Shown one piece after another: positions 20,475 through 31,405 of a DNA stretch of 64,000 nucleotides. The position numbers were made by a program, and so were the translations under genes. The DNA is from Prorocentrum cordatum (taxonomy: Eukaryota > Sar > Dinophyceae > Prorocentrales > Prorocentraceae). The notes under the pieces were generated by a model. It did not search any database and was not told where the DNA came from. It worked only from the letters and a program-made list of their open reading frames with translations. The stretch covers positions 156,039-220,038 of the forward strand of contig CAUYUJ010008580.1 of the NCBI GenBank assembly GCA_963575745.1, given 5' to 3'. Within the stretch, counting starts at the first letter, position 1. Each line of letters opens with the position of its first letter.

Positions 20475-20614
20475 ATGCGTGCCGCCAAATGTCATGGCTG
20501 GGGGCATGAAATCTGCCCAGGTATCATGGCATGCTGTTTTCACACCTCGCTCTCTCCGCCAGGCCCATGTCGTATCACTGGCTTTGAAAATCGGCGTGCC
20601 CTTGCCGAGCGAAA

Positions 20615-20672
20615 AGGAGGAAGAGGAGGAAGAGGAGGAGGAGGAGGAGGAGGAGGAGGAGGAGGAGGATAA
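20615..20672. repeat. GGA microsatellite
   Basis: (GGA)n with AAGAGGAGG interruptions. Confidence 0.9.
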
Positions 20673-20689
20673 GGGGAGATAAGAATGAG

Positions 20690-21060
20690 GCCTCTCGATG
20701 GCTTCTTGGGGCATTCTTGGGGCCAAACTGGGTCGTGAACATTGCGCCTCTTTGGGAGGCTTCTTGGGGTCTCTGAGAGGAGTCATTTCGGCGGCCTCTT
20801 GGCGGTATTTGGGGGACCTGGGGGCCTCTTGGGGGCCTGCTGGCAGTCTTGGGGGCCATCTTTCGAGAAAGGGTTTGACATGTCAGGTTGGTTTCCCCCT
20901 CTTGGGGTCCTCTTGGGAGCCTCTGGATTGGGAGGCCTCTTGGGCCGTCTTGGGGATCTCTTGGGCTGCCTTGGGGCCGTCCTGGGAGCCTCTTGGTCTG
21001 GCTTGGGTCTATTTGGGGGCCTCTTGGGCCGTCTGGGCGGTCGGAGGCTCTTCCCAGATA
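20690..21060. repeat. Family L degenerate minisatellite, locus 1
   Basis: About 20 degenerate copies of an ~18-bp motif such as GGCCTCTTGGGG(T/G)CC. The same motif fills 48765-49210. Frames across it give Gly/Leu/Trp-rich peptides that are repeat artefacts. Confidence 0.8.
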
Positions 21061-21449
21061 TCATTACATGTTTATTACAATGCGTCCCTTGCCGCGTACG
21101 CGCCTCGCTCGGGCCATGATTTGCGAACCCCCTCTTGGACGCCCCCCGTCTTGGACGTCCTCGAGGGATGCGCCGACGAATCTAGCCTAACTTTCAGAGC
21201 ACTGCTGGGCAAAGACTAAGACCCGAGAAGCTCTCCACCAGATGCGCGTCTTCGGCAGCGATCCATGGGCGCAGGAACTCTTCGAGGCCGCCGTCTCCAG
21301 GTCACAGCTCGTCCCTTCGGTGTGGGGCGTTCCAGATGGAGCCTCGGCGGAAGGCGGCGAAAGTACAGCGAGGGCGGCTCCGCCGGCGGGAGCCAGCGGA
21401 AGCTCGGCGGGAGGCGGCGGAAGTAGAAGATGCGCCCCCAAGAGATGGC
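21061..21449. other. Unassigned spacer
   Basis: No gene supported; GGCGGAAG repeats at 21345-21425. Confidence 0.35.
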
Positions 21450-21640
21450 AGCATGTTTGGATTATTCCTCCTCTTCCTATTCCTCCTGCTGCTGCTTCTG
21501 TTGTTGCTGCTGCTGCTCCTCCTCCTTCTCCTCCTCCTCCTCCTCCTCCTCGTCCTCCTCGTCTCCTTCCTCCCTCCTCCTCCTCCCCTCCTCCTCCTCC
21601 TCCTCCTCCTCCTCCTCCTCCTCCTCCTCCTCCTCCTGTG
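21450..21640. repeat. TCC/TGC microsatellite
   Basis: (TCC)n with (TGC)n at its left part. Confidence 0.9.
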
Positions 21641-22120
21641 GGCCAGAGCATGCGGAGAGTCACGAGAAGTCCGAGAGCAGTAAGGGTATCTCTCTACGCT
21701 TCCGGATGCCCCAGGGGCCCAACGTGGCGTCGAATCAGCTCGTCCAGGTAAATAATCTGGGGTCTAGCGATTTTTCCACATTGTGTGACGGCACGGCGGA
21801 GCAGAGGTACGCCGACGCACTATCACATGATCGGAGGCTGGGGGGTGAGATCGCAGTAGCACGGAGAGCCCCCACCGGGACATCGGTGTCGGTTTCGTGG
21901 TCGCGTCGTGCGAGGCGAGGCGAGGCGACGCTGCGCGTCCGCGCGAGAGGAATGACCCCGCCGTCGCTCTGGCGATTCGGAGGCAGAGGACCGCCCCATC
22001 CGCCCCCCCCGCGGGCGCGCGGTGGCCTGGGGTGTGCCGCCGTGGTGTCATGTGGTGTCCCGTCGGTGTCCCGTCGGTGTTCCGTCGACGGTGGGCGGGC
22101 GGTGGCGGGGGGGGTCCCGC
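21641..22120. other. Unassigned spacer
   Basis: Tandem TGTCCCGTCGG motifs at 22050-22090. No gene supported. Confidence 0.35.
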
Positions 22121-22262
22121 CTTGCTATCGATAGTGAAGTCGATCGTGAGATCGATAATGAGATGGATCGAATGGAATGGGCTGTGATATTGAAAGTGAG
22201 ATCGACAGCGAGGTTGATTGTGACATTGGTCGTGAGATAGAAAGCGGGGACGATAGTAACGT
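22121..22262. repeat. GATCG(T/A)GA degenerate minisatellite
   Basis: About ten imperfect copies of a motif like TGAGATCGA, e.g. GATCGTGAGATCGATAATG. Confidence 0.7.
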
Positions 22263-23605
22263 TACTTTGCAGCACAACATCGTCATCACGCGTCGTCGCT
22301 GACTTGGGGGTGCGTCACCAGCATCGTCATCATCACACCCATCGTATTTGCCATCATTTGTTTTCGTTCCCCCCCACCCCTCCACCTCCTTATCACCCGA
22401 AGGGTGGTCGTATAGGTCATGATCACAATTCCAGTGTGTACTTCGCAGGTGCTACTATTGTCACGTCGCCGCGTGCCTCTTCACTCGGAAGGTCGTCCTT
22501 CCCGCAAGCAGCATGCGAACGTTGCTGGAAGGGCGCTGCGATGCCAGCCTGGGGCAGGACACTTCTCGGCGGCGCGCCCGTGGGGCATGGCAGAGGGGGC
22601 GGGCCTTCTCAGAAGGCGACGGGGTCTTCCCAGGAGCCCCCCCCCCCCCGCCCTCACAGGAGCCTCCCGAGGACCCCCTCCGCAGCCGCAGGCGGCCTCC
22701 CAGAAGGCGGGAGGGCTCCGGAGAGGACCCCGCCGCCTTCTGACGCAGGCCGGCCCCCGTCGGCCGCCTGGCCCCCCCCCCAGGGCGGGGGACGGCGTCG
22801 CGCCGCCAGGCTGCCCCCGGCCGCCTCCCGGGTCGCCACGGACCTCGCGGGGCGCTGGCTGGGAGCCTGCAGTCGGCCCCGAGGAGCCTCCGAGGGTTCC
22901 AGCCTCTGCCCAGGGGGCCCCCCGCAGCTCCCCCGAGGGGGGGGGGCTGGGGCGCAGAGGCGACGCGGGGGCGCCCCGAGCCTGTGGCGACGAGGTCTCA
23001 AGGGGAGTCTCCTGTGGCCTCCGGGCAGCCATTCCGCATTAGAGCCATCAGAGGCAGTGGCAGTGGATTCTGCTCGCAGGGAGCGCAAGGTGAGCTGCGT
23101 GTGTGCCAGCTATGCGCCAGCTGCGCGCCGCCAGCTGCACCAGGTACGGCCATGTCACGCGGGGGCGGCACTCGTTGAGCGCCCCAGCGTGCTCCAAGAG
23201 CGTATAATTGACCCGACGTGCACTGACTGCGCATGGGCTTTTGCCAGCGAAGGTCGGACGGGCGGCGCCCAGATGCTGTCCCTGGCTTGCCGCCGCGCTC
23301 GCTGCTGTGGTTGGCAGGGGTGGTGGGGTCTGGAGTCGCTGCCCCTGCTGGACGGGGGCACCCGAGCGGGAATAGAGTTGACTAAGTAGGTGCTGGGGGG
23401 GAAGGCCCAGACATCCGACGATGTGTGTGCTTCAGTGCGCGGCCCACCAGGTCCCGACCCCATCCGGGGAGGTAGTTTTTCGCCCTGGTCCCTTAACGAG
23501 TTTTGATGGCCCCAGGGCCCAACGACGGGCCCCAAAGGCCAGAATCAAAAAAAATACTCCGACGGAAGGACCCCGCATGATAATCTTCTTCGCGCGCAGG
23601 ATACC
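22263..23605. other. Unassigned GC-rich region
   Basis: Contains long C and G runs and frames of 180-360 codons on both strands, Pro/Arg/Gly-rich, with no recognisable domain. Such frames are expected by chance at this base composition, so no gene is called. Confidence 0.35.
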
Positions 23606-24035
23606 AGGATGCGACCTGCGAGGCCACTGAGACTTGTTGTGCCCGTGGGGCATTTGAGACCTGCGGGGCCTGTGGGACCTGTTCGACCTGCGGCGCTTGC
23701 GGGGCCTGTGCGACCTGGGGGGCACGAGGGACCTGTGAGATCTGTGGGACCGGGGGGACCTGTGGTAAGAGTGGGGCCCCTGGAACTTCTGGGACCTGTG
23801 CGGCCTGTGGGACCTGTGAGACCTGTGGAGCCCGTGGGATTTGTGCGGCATGTGGGGTTATTTGGACCAGTGGGGCCTGTGCGATCCATGGGACTTGCGA
23901 GCCCTCGAGGGCATGTGGGACCTGCAGGACCTGAGGGGAATATAATCAAGACTTGTGGGGCCTGTGGCACCTGTGGGACCGGTGGGACTTCTGCAACTTC
24001 TGGGACCGGTGGGACTTGTGAGCCTTGTGCAGCCT
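23606..24035. repeat. 9-bp minisatellite encoding collagen-like Gly-X-Y on minus strand
   Basis: About 40 degenerate copies of GGGACCTGTG-like 9-mers. On the minus strand they read as Gly-Pro-Thr-type triplets (GPTGPTGRTGP). No signal peptide, start context or exon boundary is evident, so it is called a minisatellite. Confidence 0.7.
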
Positions 24036-24592
24036 GTGCGCCCCCCGTCTCCCGCCGGAGACTTCCTCGCTATGCACTGACAGATGATCGAGGCCCCTGC
24101 TCGAGAGACACCCTCGCGATTTGCCTCCCTGGGGTGCTCAAGTGAAATCTTGCTACAGTAGCCCGATGACCCGCTGGGATTAAGCTCAGAAGGCGGTGAC
24201 CCCATAGGGAGGGGGCTCCCGCTCGAGACTTCCTCGCGACCCGCTGGGATTACAAAGGTGAGGTGGGGACCCCTATATTGAGGAGTCTCCCGCTCGACAT
24301 TTCCTCGCGATTCACTCACAAATCAAGCTCCCGCTCGAGACGTCCTCACGATGTGCCCCCTAGGGGTGCTCAAGTGCAGTGCCTGCTATAGTATCCCGAT
24401 GACCCGCTCGGATTACAAACATGAGAAGGGGACCTCATAGGGAGGAGACTTTCTCGCGACTCAATCACACATGAAGCTCCCCTTCGAGACAGTCTCACGA
24501 CTTGCTCCCTTGACCCGCTCGGATTGCAAATCTGAGGCGGGGACCCACTAGGGAGGGGCTCCCGTCTGAGACTTCCTCAAGAAGAGTGCGTG
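24036..24592. repeat. Complex degenerate tandem repeat
   Basis: Several modules recur three or four times: GACCCGCT(G/C)GGATTA, AAGCTCCCGCTCGAGAC, TTCCTCGCGA(T/C), GGGGTGCTCAAGTG and GGGGACCCC(A/T)TA. Units are about 100-250 bp and heavily rearranged. Confidence 0.7.
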
Positions 24593-24699
24593 CGTGGATG
24601 AGTGAATGATCGAGTGTATGAGTGAGTGCCGGCTGTGTGAGTGTGCGTGTGTATGTGTGAGGATGTGGGAATGTGTGAGTTGGTGGGTATGTAGTATGT

Positions 24700-25174
24700 G
24701 GCGATGGTGAGAACGATGATGACGATGATGATGCTGATTATGATGATGCTGATGGTGGTCATGATTATGATGATGATGGTGATAATGATGCTGTTGATGA
24801 TGATGATGATGATGACGATGATGACACTGATGATGATGACGGTGCTGGTTACGATCATGATGATAATGATGATGATGATGGTGATGATGATGATGTTGAT
24901 GATGCTGGCAATGATGATGCTCATGATGATGACGATGCTGATGATGGTGACGACGATGATGATGATGCTGCAGATGATGATGGTGATGATGACGACGATG
25001 ATGATGATGATGACGATGATGATGGTGATGATGACGACGATGATGATGATGACGACGACGAGGATGATAGTGATTACGACGACGATGCTGTTGATGCTGC
25101 TGCTGATGATGATGACCATGACGATGCTGCTGTTGATGATGATGATGATGATGATGCTGATGATAATGATGATC

Positions 25175-25227
<53 letters not shown>

Positions 25228-25231
25228 CATG

Positions 25232-25302
<71 letters not shown>

Positions 25303-25442
25303 GGTGGTGGTGGTGGTGGTGGTGGTGGTGATGGTGGTGATGATGCTGCTGCTGATGATGATGATGATGATCATGATGATGATGTTGATGGTGATGGTGG
25401 TGATGGTGGTGATGTTGGTGATGGTGATAGTGATGATTGTGA
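24700..25442. repeat. GAT/GGT microsatellite, ~740 bp
   Basis: (GATGAT)n with GGT, GAC and CAT interruptions and an uninterrupted GGT block at 25287-25330. It gives His, Ile/Met or Asp homopolymer frames, which are artefacts. Confidence 0.95.
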
Positions 25443-25681
25443 ATGAATGAGTGGAGGGGAGGTTGTGTGTGGAGTTCCTTCCTGCGCGGGGGGGGTCCAG
25501 AGCAAACAAGACAAACACCCCACCTAGGACGTAGTGAGGAAGAACCCCACTTAGGTTGTGGGGAACAAGGCCCCACTCAGGATGCGGGGAACACCTCGTG
25601 ACTGAAAGCAGACACATCCTCGGAGGTGTGGGGACGGAGAGAGGGAGGCGGAGAAGAAGGCTGAAGGCGTGCCCTCGACAG
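25443..25681. other. Unassigned spacer, possible intron 3' part
   Basis: Direct repeats of CACTTAGG/CACTCAGG. It ends in CCCTCGACAG, a plausible splice acceptor. Confidence 0.3.
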
Positions 25682-25830
25682 GTGTCCAACGCGTCGCTCA
25701 GGGACACGCTGCTGGACCTGTGCAGGGCGGCCTCCCGCAGTTCCGTGGCCCCACGCCCGGAAACCCTGGCGCTGCTGGCGCTGGCGGCCCACCACCCGAT
25801 GCTGAGCTCGCGGGCGTGGCCGGCGCCCGG
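25682..25830 (+). CDS. Candidate internal exon, helical protein
   Basis: After the acceptor CCTCGACAG the frame reads VSNASLRDTLLDLCRAAS, then PETLALLALAAHHPMLSSRA, with strongly GC-rich third positions and an amphipathic-helix pattern. A GT donor follows at 25831. It could belong to the same HEAT/ARM-like class of gene seen at 50-63 kb, but linkage across 25 kb of repeats is not shown. Confidence 0.4.
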
Positions 25831-26289
25831 GTGCTGAACCCTCTGGCTGAAGCTTATTTGGTTCCAGCATATTTGGTTGAGCTCGCGGGCTCCAGCATCT
25901 GTTGCTCCAGTCCGGGGGGCTAGCAACTGTCAATTTCCCTTCCCAAGGGGTTGGGTGCCTTTAGCAGGTGCCTCCGCGAAGCCCGAAAAGGGAGTGCAAC
26001 GTCAGAGGAGGAACAGGTACCGATACCGCCAACCTTCCTGGTGTTCGCCTTGTTGGGCCTCCTGGCAGGCCCTCGTCGCCACGGTTGTGTTCACCGCGAA
26101 ATTCTGGTCAGAACGCACCTTTTCAGAGGTCTGGGAGTAACAGTATTGGTATGTCGACAGCCCTCGCCTCGCGCTTCGCCCCGGAGGGGCGGTGTCCAAA
26201 GGTGGGGGCGTATAGACGCAGTTGAGGTCAGGGCTTGGGCCGAGGAAGATGCCGAGGTCGAGGCGGAGGTCAGACCCGAGGTCGAGGTC
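25831..26289. other. Unassigned spacer
   Basis: No supported gene. Confidence 0.3.
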
Positions 26290-26640
26290 GGGGGAGGAGA
26301 AGGGGGAGGAGGAGGGGGAGGAGGAGGAGGAGGAGGAGGAGGAGGAGAGGAGGAGGAGGAGGAGGAGGAGGAGGAGGAGGAGGAGGAGGGGGGGGAGGGG
26401 TCGGTTCCCTGTTGCCCAAGTCAGCGAGAAGGGGGAGGAGGAGGAGGAGGAGGAGGAGGAGGAGGAAAGCAGAATGACGAGGACGAGGACAAGGAAGATC
26501 AGACGGTGCACGAGAAGGAGGAGCAGGAGGAGGAGGGAGAAAGGAAGAGGAGGAGGAGGAGGAGAGGAGGAGAGGAGGAGGAGGAGGAGAGGAGGAGGAG
26601 GAGGAGCTGGACGAGGAGCCTCTCCTCCTCTGATCTGCGA
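26290..26640. repeat. GGA microsatellite cluster
   Basis: (GGA)n blocks at 26295-26395, 26430-26465 and 26545-26615, separated by purine-rich DNA. Confidence 0.9.
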
Positions 26641-26919
26641 GGACAGGGCCGAGGAGGACCAGCAGGGGGGCGGGGAGGAGGATGGGGCTGAGGCGGAGCC
26701 TCTGATCTCTCCGATCGGCGGCGCATGTCCGGGGACGACCCGCTCCTGCGGAGGCGGAGGCGTCCAGCTGGGCGGCAGTCGCCCCGAGAGGCCACCCCCC
26801 CCGCGGCCACCCGTGGGGCGGCGCCCGTGTGGCCCGCGGGCCGGCCCGCTCCCCCGAGGCTGCGGCGAGGGAGCCGAGGCCGAGATGCCAGTGCCCGCCC
26901 CTCCTCGTCCTCGGCGGGA

Positions 26920-27020
26920 GGATGAGGAGGAGGAGGAGGAGGAGGAGGAGGAGGAGGGAGGAGGAGGAGGAGGAGGAGGAGGAGGAGGATGAGGAGGAGG
27001 AGGAGGAGGCGGAGGAGGAG
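26920..27020. repeat. GGA microsatellite
   Basis: About 100 bp of (GGA)n with few interruptions. Confidence 0.9.
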
Positions 27021-27204
27021 GAGCAGGAAGAGGCGGGGGGGGGGTCGCCCCCAACTCCAGGCCAGAGCGCTCCCAAGGAGAGCCGAACGACACGCTCGTG
27101 CCGTGTCGGCACGGCGACGGCCGCGACAGCGATGGGCCACCACCCGCCCCTCCTCGCCCTCGGCCGGGGTCGCCTCGAAGTCCCGGCCAGGACGCGCGGG
27201 GTGC

Positions 27205-27455
27205 TCCTGGGGTGCGCACGGAGAACCCCCCCCCCCCGGCAGTGCCTGCCATGGCCTCGCCAGGCCCCCAGACAGGCCTCCCCGAGCAGGCCCCCCGAGC
27301 CGTGCGGGGCAGTCTCAGCACCCTGGCGCCGCCTCTGGCGGCGCCCCTGGGGCGCGGAGCGCCCCAGGGTTGAAGTGTTGAGACCGCCCCAGGCTGTTCG
27401 GGGGGCCTGCTGAGGCCACCGGGACTACCTTGAGGGGCTGTGCGTGCGCAGCCCG
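27205..27455. mobile_element. Family D fold-back element, copy 1 (degenerate)
   Basis: GTGCGCACGGAGAACCCCCC on the left and GGGGCTGTGCGTGCGCAGCC on the right, with the shared core GGCGCCGCCTCTGGCGGCG and GGGTTGAAGTGTTGAGACCG. The same arrangement, with better arms, is at 35279-35535. Confidence 0.6.
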
Positions 27456-27727
27456 ACGCCTGACCAAGAACGCACCCCAGGGGAGCACCAGGGAGTACGA
27501 CGGGTTCGTGTCGTGCCGACACGGCGGCGACCTCACGAGGGCCTTTTCGGTCGAAAAGCTACAGTACGTTCAAGGTTGAACGACAGACGCGGTGTCAGAA
27601 ACCCAGGTCGAAGTCGTCACGACACGACGGTATCGCTCGGGCGGATGGCAACAGGGGGGGGGGCAACAAGCGTGGGATGCCGAGGATTGCAGGGAAGCGA
27701 CCCTAAAGGGGCCCTGTACTGCCACTG

Positions 27728-27816
27728 CTGGACCCCGCCAGGGGCGGCGTCGGAGGCGCCGCCAGGGGGACCCAGCGCGGATCCAAGAAATCCGCGCGGA
27801 CCTCCAACAAATTGTG
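27728..27816 (-). mobile_element. Family E fold-back element, half copy
   Basis: Holds the GC core (GGGGCGGCGTCGGAGGCGCC) and one arm (GCGCGGATCCAAGAAATCCG, CGCGGACCTCC) of the elements at 60770 and 61421. The other arm is missing. Confidence 0.65.
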
Positions 27817-27857
27817 GCCAGTGCGAAGACCTTGCGGCCAGTGCCGCCGACCTTGAA

Positions 27858-27865
27858 CGACAACG

Positions 27866-27901
<36 letters not shown>

Positions 27902-27933
27902 GCGACCACGACCACGACCACGACGACGACCAT

Positions 27934-27973
<40 letters not shown>

Positions 27974-28082
27974 TCGACGACGATCACGACCACGACCACG
28001 ACCGCGACCACGACGATCACGACCCCGATGACGACGACCAGGACGACGACCACGACCGCGACGACGACGGCGACGTCGGCGG
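27858..28082. repeat. GACCAC hexanucleotide repeat
   Basis: (GACCAC)n, grading into GACGAC and GGCGGC. It gives Asp-His repeat frames, regarded as artefacts. Confidence 0.95.
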
Positions 28083-28474
28083 CGGCGGCGAACACGGCAA
28101 CGCTGACGCTCTGGAGCCGAAATTTTCTCCTAGGGAGGGAGGCTCCCCCTCGGGGCGGGGGCCACAACCCCCAGCACACCCCTCCCAAGGACCCCCCCAG
28201 GAATCCCCCCCCTTCCCTGCAGGGCAGGTATCAAAGGGAAGGGGCTCCCCTTCGACTCGATTGAGCCGCTGCTCGATTCCGCTCCGGCTGGAACGCTTGA
28301 GGGGATCGGCGACGACGACGATGACTCCAGCATAAGAGCCGATCACACACGCCGACACAGAGTCGGCGGAGTTGGCGCTCTCCCTCTGGAGTCCGACGGC
28401 TGCACTGGCCCTCCGCCACCGATCACCCGAGTCGCTGGTCCCCCCATCGCCACCGCCCGCCCCCCTCGCCGAAG
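28083..28474. other. Unassigned GC-rich spacer
   Basis: Long C runs; no gene supported. Confidence 0.3.
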
Positions 28475-28543
28475 GCGCCCAAGCTCTGGGGCCACCTGTG
28501 CAGCGCCGGGCCGCTCGCGGAGCGCGTCGAGCAGGCCGCCCGC
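28475..28543 (+). CDS. Weak exon candidate
   Basis: After CCTCGCCGAAG the frame reads APKLWGHLCSAGPLAERVEQ and then AAR, followed by a possible GT donor. GC-rich third positions. The acceptor is poor. Confidence 0.2.
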
Positions 28544-28918
28544 GTTCCGCCCGGCTCTCCCGGCGTCGGGGCGGCTCCCAGGAGAGGGCCGCCTCCCGCC
28601 CTTCGGCGCACCTCGCCTTCGGCACGTCGCGCCAGGGCGGGTCGCGTGTGGGCCAAACTTAGCTTTTGCAAGTGGGCCAGGAGCGCCCTCCGTGCCGCAC
28701 AGGGTGCAGCCATCCCGGCTGAGAGGGCTCCGCCCACCTCTAGCGGAGTCATGCGACCCCCTGAGCCGTTTGGGGCAGTTGTATCGATAACCTCTTCTAA
28801 GCCAGGCTATCCTCGCCTGCGGGGTGGCACGAAGGCGATCGCGCTCTGCGGCTTCCTCTGGGGCGGAGGAGGGCTATTCTCCAGGGGGCGGCGGGAGAGC
28901 GCGAATACAACCATGCCT

Positions 28919-29114
28919 CAAGTCGGGCCTGTCCCCAAAAGTATGCCAGAAATTGTCTGGGGACTCTATTTCTTGAGTATGGTTTGACCTTTTTGGGGGG
29001 GTATTGTTGGGGTATTGTTTTAATTCTTCGTCGAAATTCTTCTTTGGGGCATTTTTGGTGTATTTTTTTATTCTTCTTCGAAAGTCCCCCTGTAGGGGGA
29101 CACGCCCGACTTCA
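28919..29114 (+). mobile_element. Family A MITE, copy 3
   Basis: 196 bp with terminal repeats CAAGTCGGGCCTGTCCCC and TAGGGGGACACGCCCGACTT. Flanked by CCATGCCT (28911-28918) and CCGTGCCT (29115-29122), an 8-bp target duplication with one mismatch. The AT-rich interior holds GAGTATGGTTTGACC and TTCTTCGTCGAAATTC. Confidence 0.85.
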
Positions 29115-29239
29115 CCGTGCCTCGCGGAGCACGGAGCGCACACCTGGGCCGACGTGGTGCCGCGGGGGAGTATCCTCCTCGTCCCCGGGCCTTCCGACGA
29201 GCCCTCGGTCGCCACGGCCGGGTCCACCCGGAGGCCCCG

Positions 29240-29450
29240 GCCGGGACGCGCGCCGGAGTCCGGAGGTGGTCGGGAGATGGGTGTGTTCCACCAGGGAGGA
29301 GGAGGAGGAGGAGGAGGAGGAGGAGGAGGAGGAGGAGGAGGAGGAGGGAGCTGGAGGAGGAGGGAGGAGAGAAGAGGGAGGAGGAGGAGGAGGAGGAGGA
29401 GGACCCCGGCCAGGACGCGCTCCGGAGTCCGGAGGTGGTCGGGAGATTGT
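29240..29450. repeat. GGA microsatellite between direct repeats
   Basis: (GGA)n at 29298-29402. The ~50-bp sequence CCCCGGCC(G/A)GGACGCGC, CCGGAGTCCGGAGGTGGTCG is present on both sides (29242 and 29403), suggesting the microsatellite expanded within or alongside a local duplication. Confidence 0.85.
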
Positions 29451-29620
29451 CAGGAGGGACAAAGCCACACAGACACAATGAATCGTCGATTCCCAAGAAG
29501 CTATGGGAAAATGTGGGAAATGGGGAGGGGGGGAAAACAAAAACCCCAGAAGATATAGGAAGATATGGGGGATCCTCTTTTTTGTTGTGTGTATTTATTT
29601 GTGTGTCTCAGGGCCCCCTC
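29451..29620 (+). mobile_element. Family B element, copy 3, with 7-bp target duplication
   Basis: 170 bp from CAGGAGGGACAAAGCCACAC to GTGTGTCTCAGGGCCCCCTC. Flanked exactly by AGATTGT at 29444-29450 and 29621-29627. This copy gives the best definition of the family B termini. Confidence 0.85.
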
Positions 29621-29974
29621 AGATTGTTGTTTTCCACCAGCGCGGGTCCATGGCTTTGCGTCGTCAGTATGTGAACGTGTCTGGTGATATGCTCGGTAAG
29701 GGCCAGCGGAGTTACCCTCAAGGGAAGCTCTGTAGAGTGCAATCCCCAATGGAAGAATGTGTTTCGCGCGTGTCCCCCCCCCCCCCCCCACTGCGGATCA
29801 TGAGTGAACAGTGGGGTCCGCAGACCTTCTCTTTCCTTGTAAAAATTGTGCTGGACGTTTTGCACAGAATCCTCGTGAGGGGTGGTTCCGAATGTGCACA
29901 AATTCGAGGACATGTGAGCAGTTGATTCTGCGCGTGCCCGCTCGAGGAGGGCGCGCCCCGCGCCCAGACTCGGG
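29621..29974. other. Unassigned spacer
   Basis: C14 run at 29777; no gene. Confidence 0.35.
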
Positions 29975-30006
29975 CCTAGATGCCCTGGGAGCGGGGACCC
30001 TGCGTA

Positions 30007-30038
<32 letters not shown>

Positions 30039-30043
30039 TATAT

Positions 30044-30075
<32 letters not shown>

Positions 30076-30890
30076 TAGGGATCGTGGCCCTGGGAGCGCG
30101 GACGCAGCGCACATTCGAAGGATAGAGGCCCTGAGAGCTCGAACGCAGCAGGATTCATTACGGCTCGTGGTCCTGAGAGCGCGGACGCGGTGTAAATATA
30201 CAAGGATCGCGGCCCCGGGTGCGCGGACGCAGCGTGATGTATGAGGGAGCGCGGATCCAGCACAATCCAAAATTTAGTTTTCATCGTGGATGTGGGAGCG
30301 CGGGCGTAGCGTGTTTTCGAAGGATAGTGGCCCTGACAGTGCGGACGCAGCAGGACTTATTACGGATCGTGGTCTTGGGAGCGCGGGCGCAGCACAGTTT
30401 ACAAGGTATCGTGGCTTTGGGAGCGCGGACGCAGTAATGCATTACGGATGATGGCCCTGGAAGCGCGTATTGAGTGTCATGTGTGGGAGCGCGGACCCAG
30501 TGAGACTAACGAGTGATGATGGCGCTGGGAGTGAAGAAACTGCGTAATCTATTTGGCATCATGGCTCTTGAAGTGGGGACCCGGACCCAGTGAAACTTAC
30601 AAGGGATCGTGGTCTTGGGAGCGCGGGCGCAGCACAGTTTACAATGTATCGTGGCTTTGGGAGCGCGGACGCAGTGTAATGCATTACGGATGATGGCCCT
30701 GGAAGCGCGTATTGAGTGTCATGTGTGGGAGCGCGGACCCAGTGAGACTAACGAGGGATGACGGCGCTGGGAGTTAAGACACTGCGTAATCTATTTGGCA
30801 TCATAGCTCTTGAAGTGGGGACCCGGACCCAGTGAAACTTACAAGGGATCGTGGTCTTGGGAGTCAGGGTCCAGCGAAAAAGGCTTACAG
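29975..30890. repeat. GGGAGCGCGGACGCAG minisatellite with 240-bp higher-order repeat
   Basis: Degenerate units of about 45-60 bp built on (GGGAGCGCGGACGCAG)(TG), with GGATCGTGG(C/T)C and TTACGGATGATGG. A block starting at GGTCTTGGGA recurs at 30371, 30611 and 30853 (~240-bp period). An AT-dinucleotide tract with hairpin potential lies at 30007-30076. Confidence 0.85.
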
Positions 30891-30894
30891 CTTA

Positions 30895-31405
30895 CAGAGC
30901 AAGGTGGGTTGTCCCTGGCACGTTCCGTGGCCCGTCCCCAGGCGCGTCCCTTTGCACGTTCCCTGGCTTTCGCGTCCCCTCGGCACGTCTGCGGCGCGTC
31001 CCCTGGCGCGTTCCGCCGCCCATTCCCTTGGCACGTTCCCTGGCGTGTCCCTTGGCGCTTCCGCTGGCGCGTCCCTTGGCGCGCCCGCTGCCACGCCACG
31101 TCCACTGGCGCGTCCTGTGGCACGTTCCCTGGCTCGTCCTCTGTCGGGTTCCCTGGCGCTTCCCCTACCCGTTCCCCCTTGCGCTCCCCTTGCCACGTTC
31201 CCTGGCGCATCCCTTGGCGCGTCCCTTGGGATGTCCCCTGGCATGACGCATCATCCCTTGGCAAGCCCCCTGGCACGCCCTTGGCAAGTCCCGTGGCAGG
31301 TCCCTTACACGTCATTGGCACGACCCTGGGCACGGCCCCTGGCACGTTCCCACTCGCATCCCCTGTTGCGCACATCCCGTGGCGCGTCCTTGCGCCCTGC
31401 GCCCC
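30895..31405. repeat. CGTCCCTTGGCG minisatellite
   Basis: About 35 degenerate copies of an 11-18 bp motif such as TCCCTTGGCGCGTCCC. Ala/Arg/Pro frames across it are artefacts. Confidence 0.85.

Noticed and set aside
24548-25926. His-, Ile- or Met-rich frames over the GAT repeat
   Set aside because: They disappear outside the microsatellite; no flanking exon structure.
26002-27522. 506-codon minus-strand frame
   Set aside because: Spans GGA microsatellites with Pro/Ser/Leu homopolymers and no domain.
27592-28335. Asp-His repeat protein
   Set aside because: Produced by the (GACCAC)n repeat; no conserved flanking sequence.
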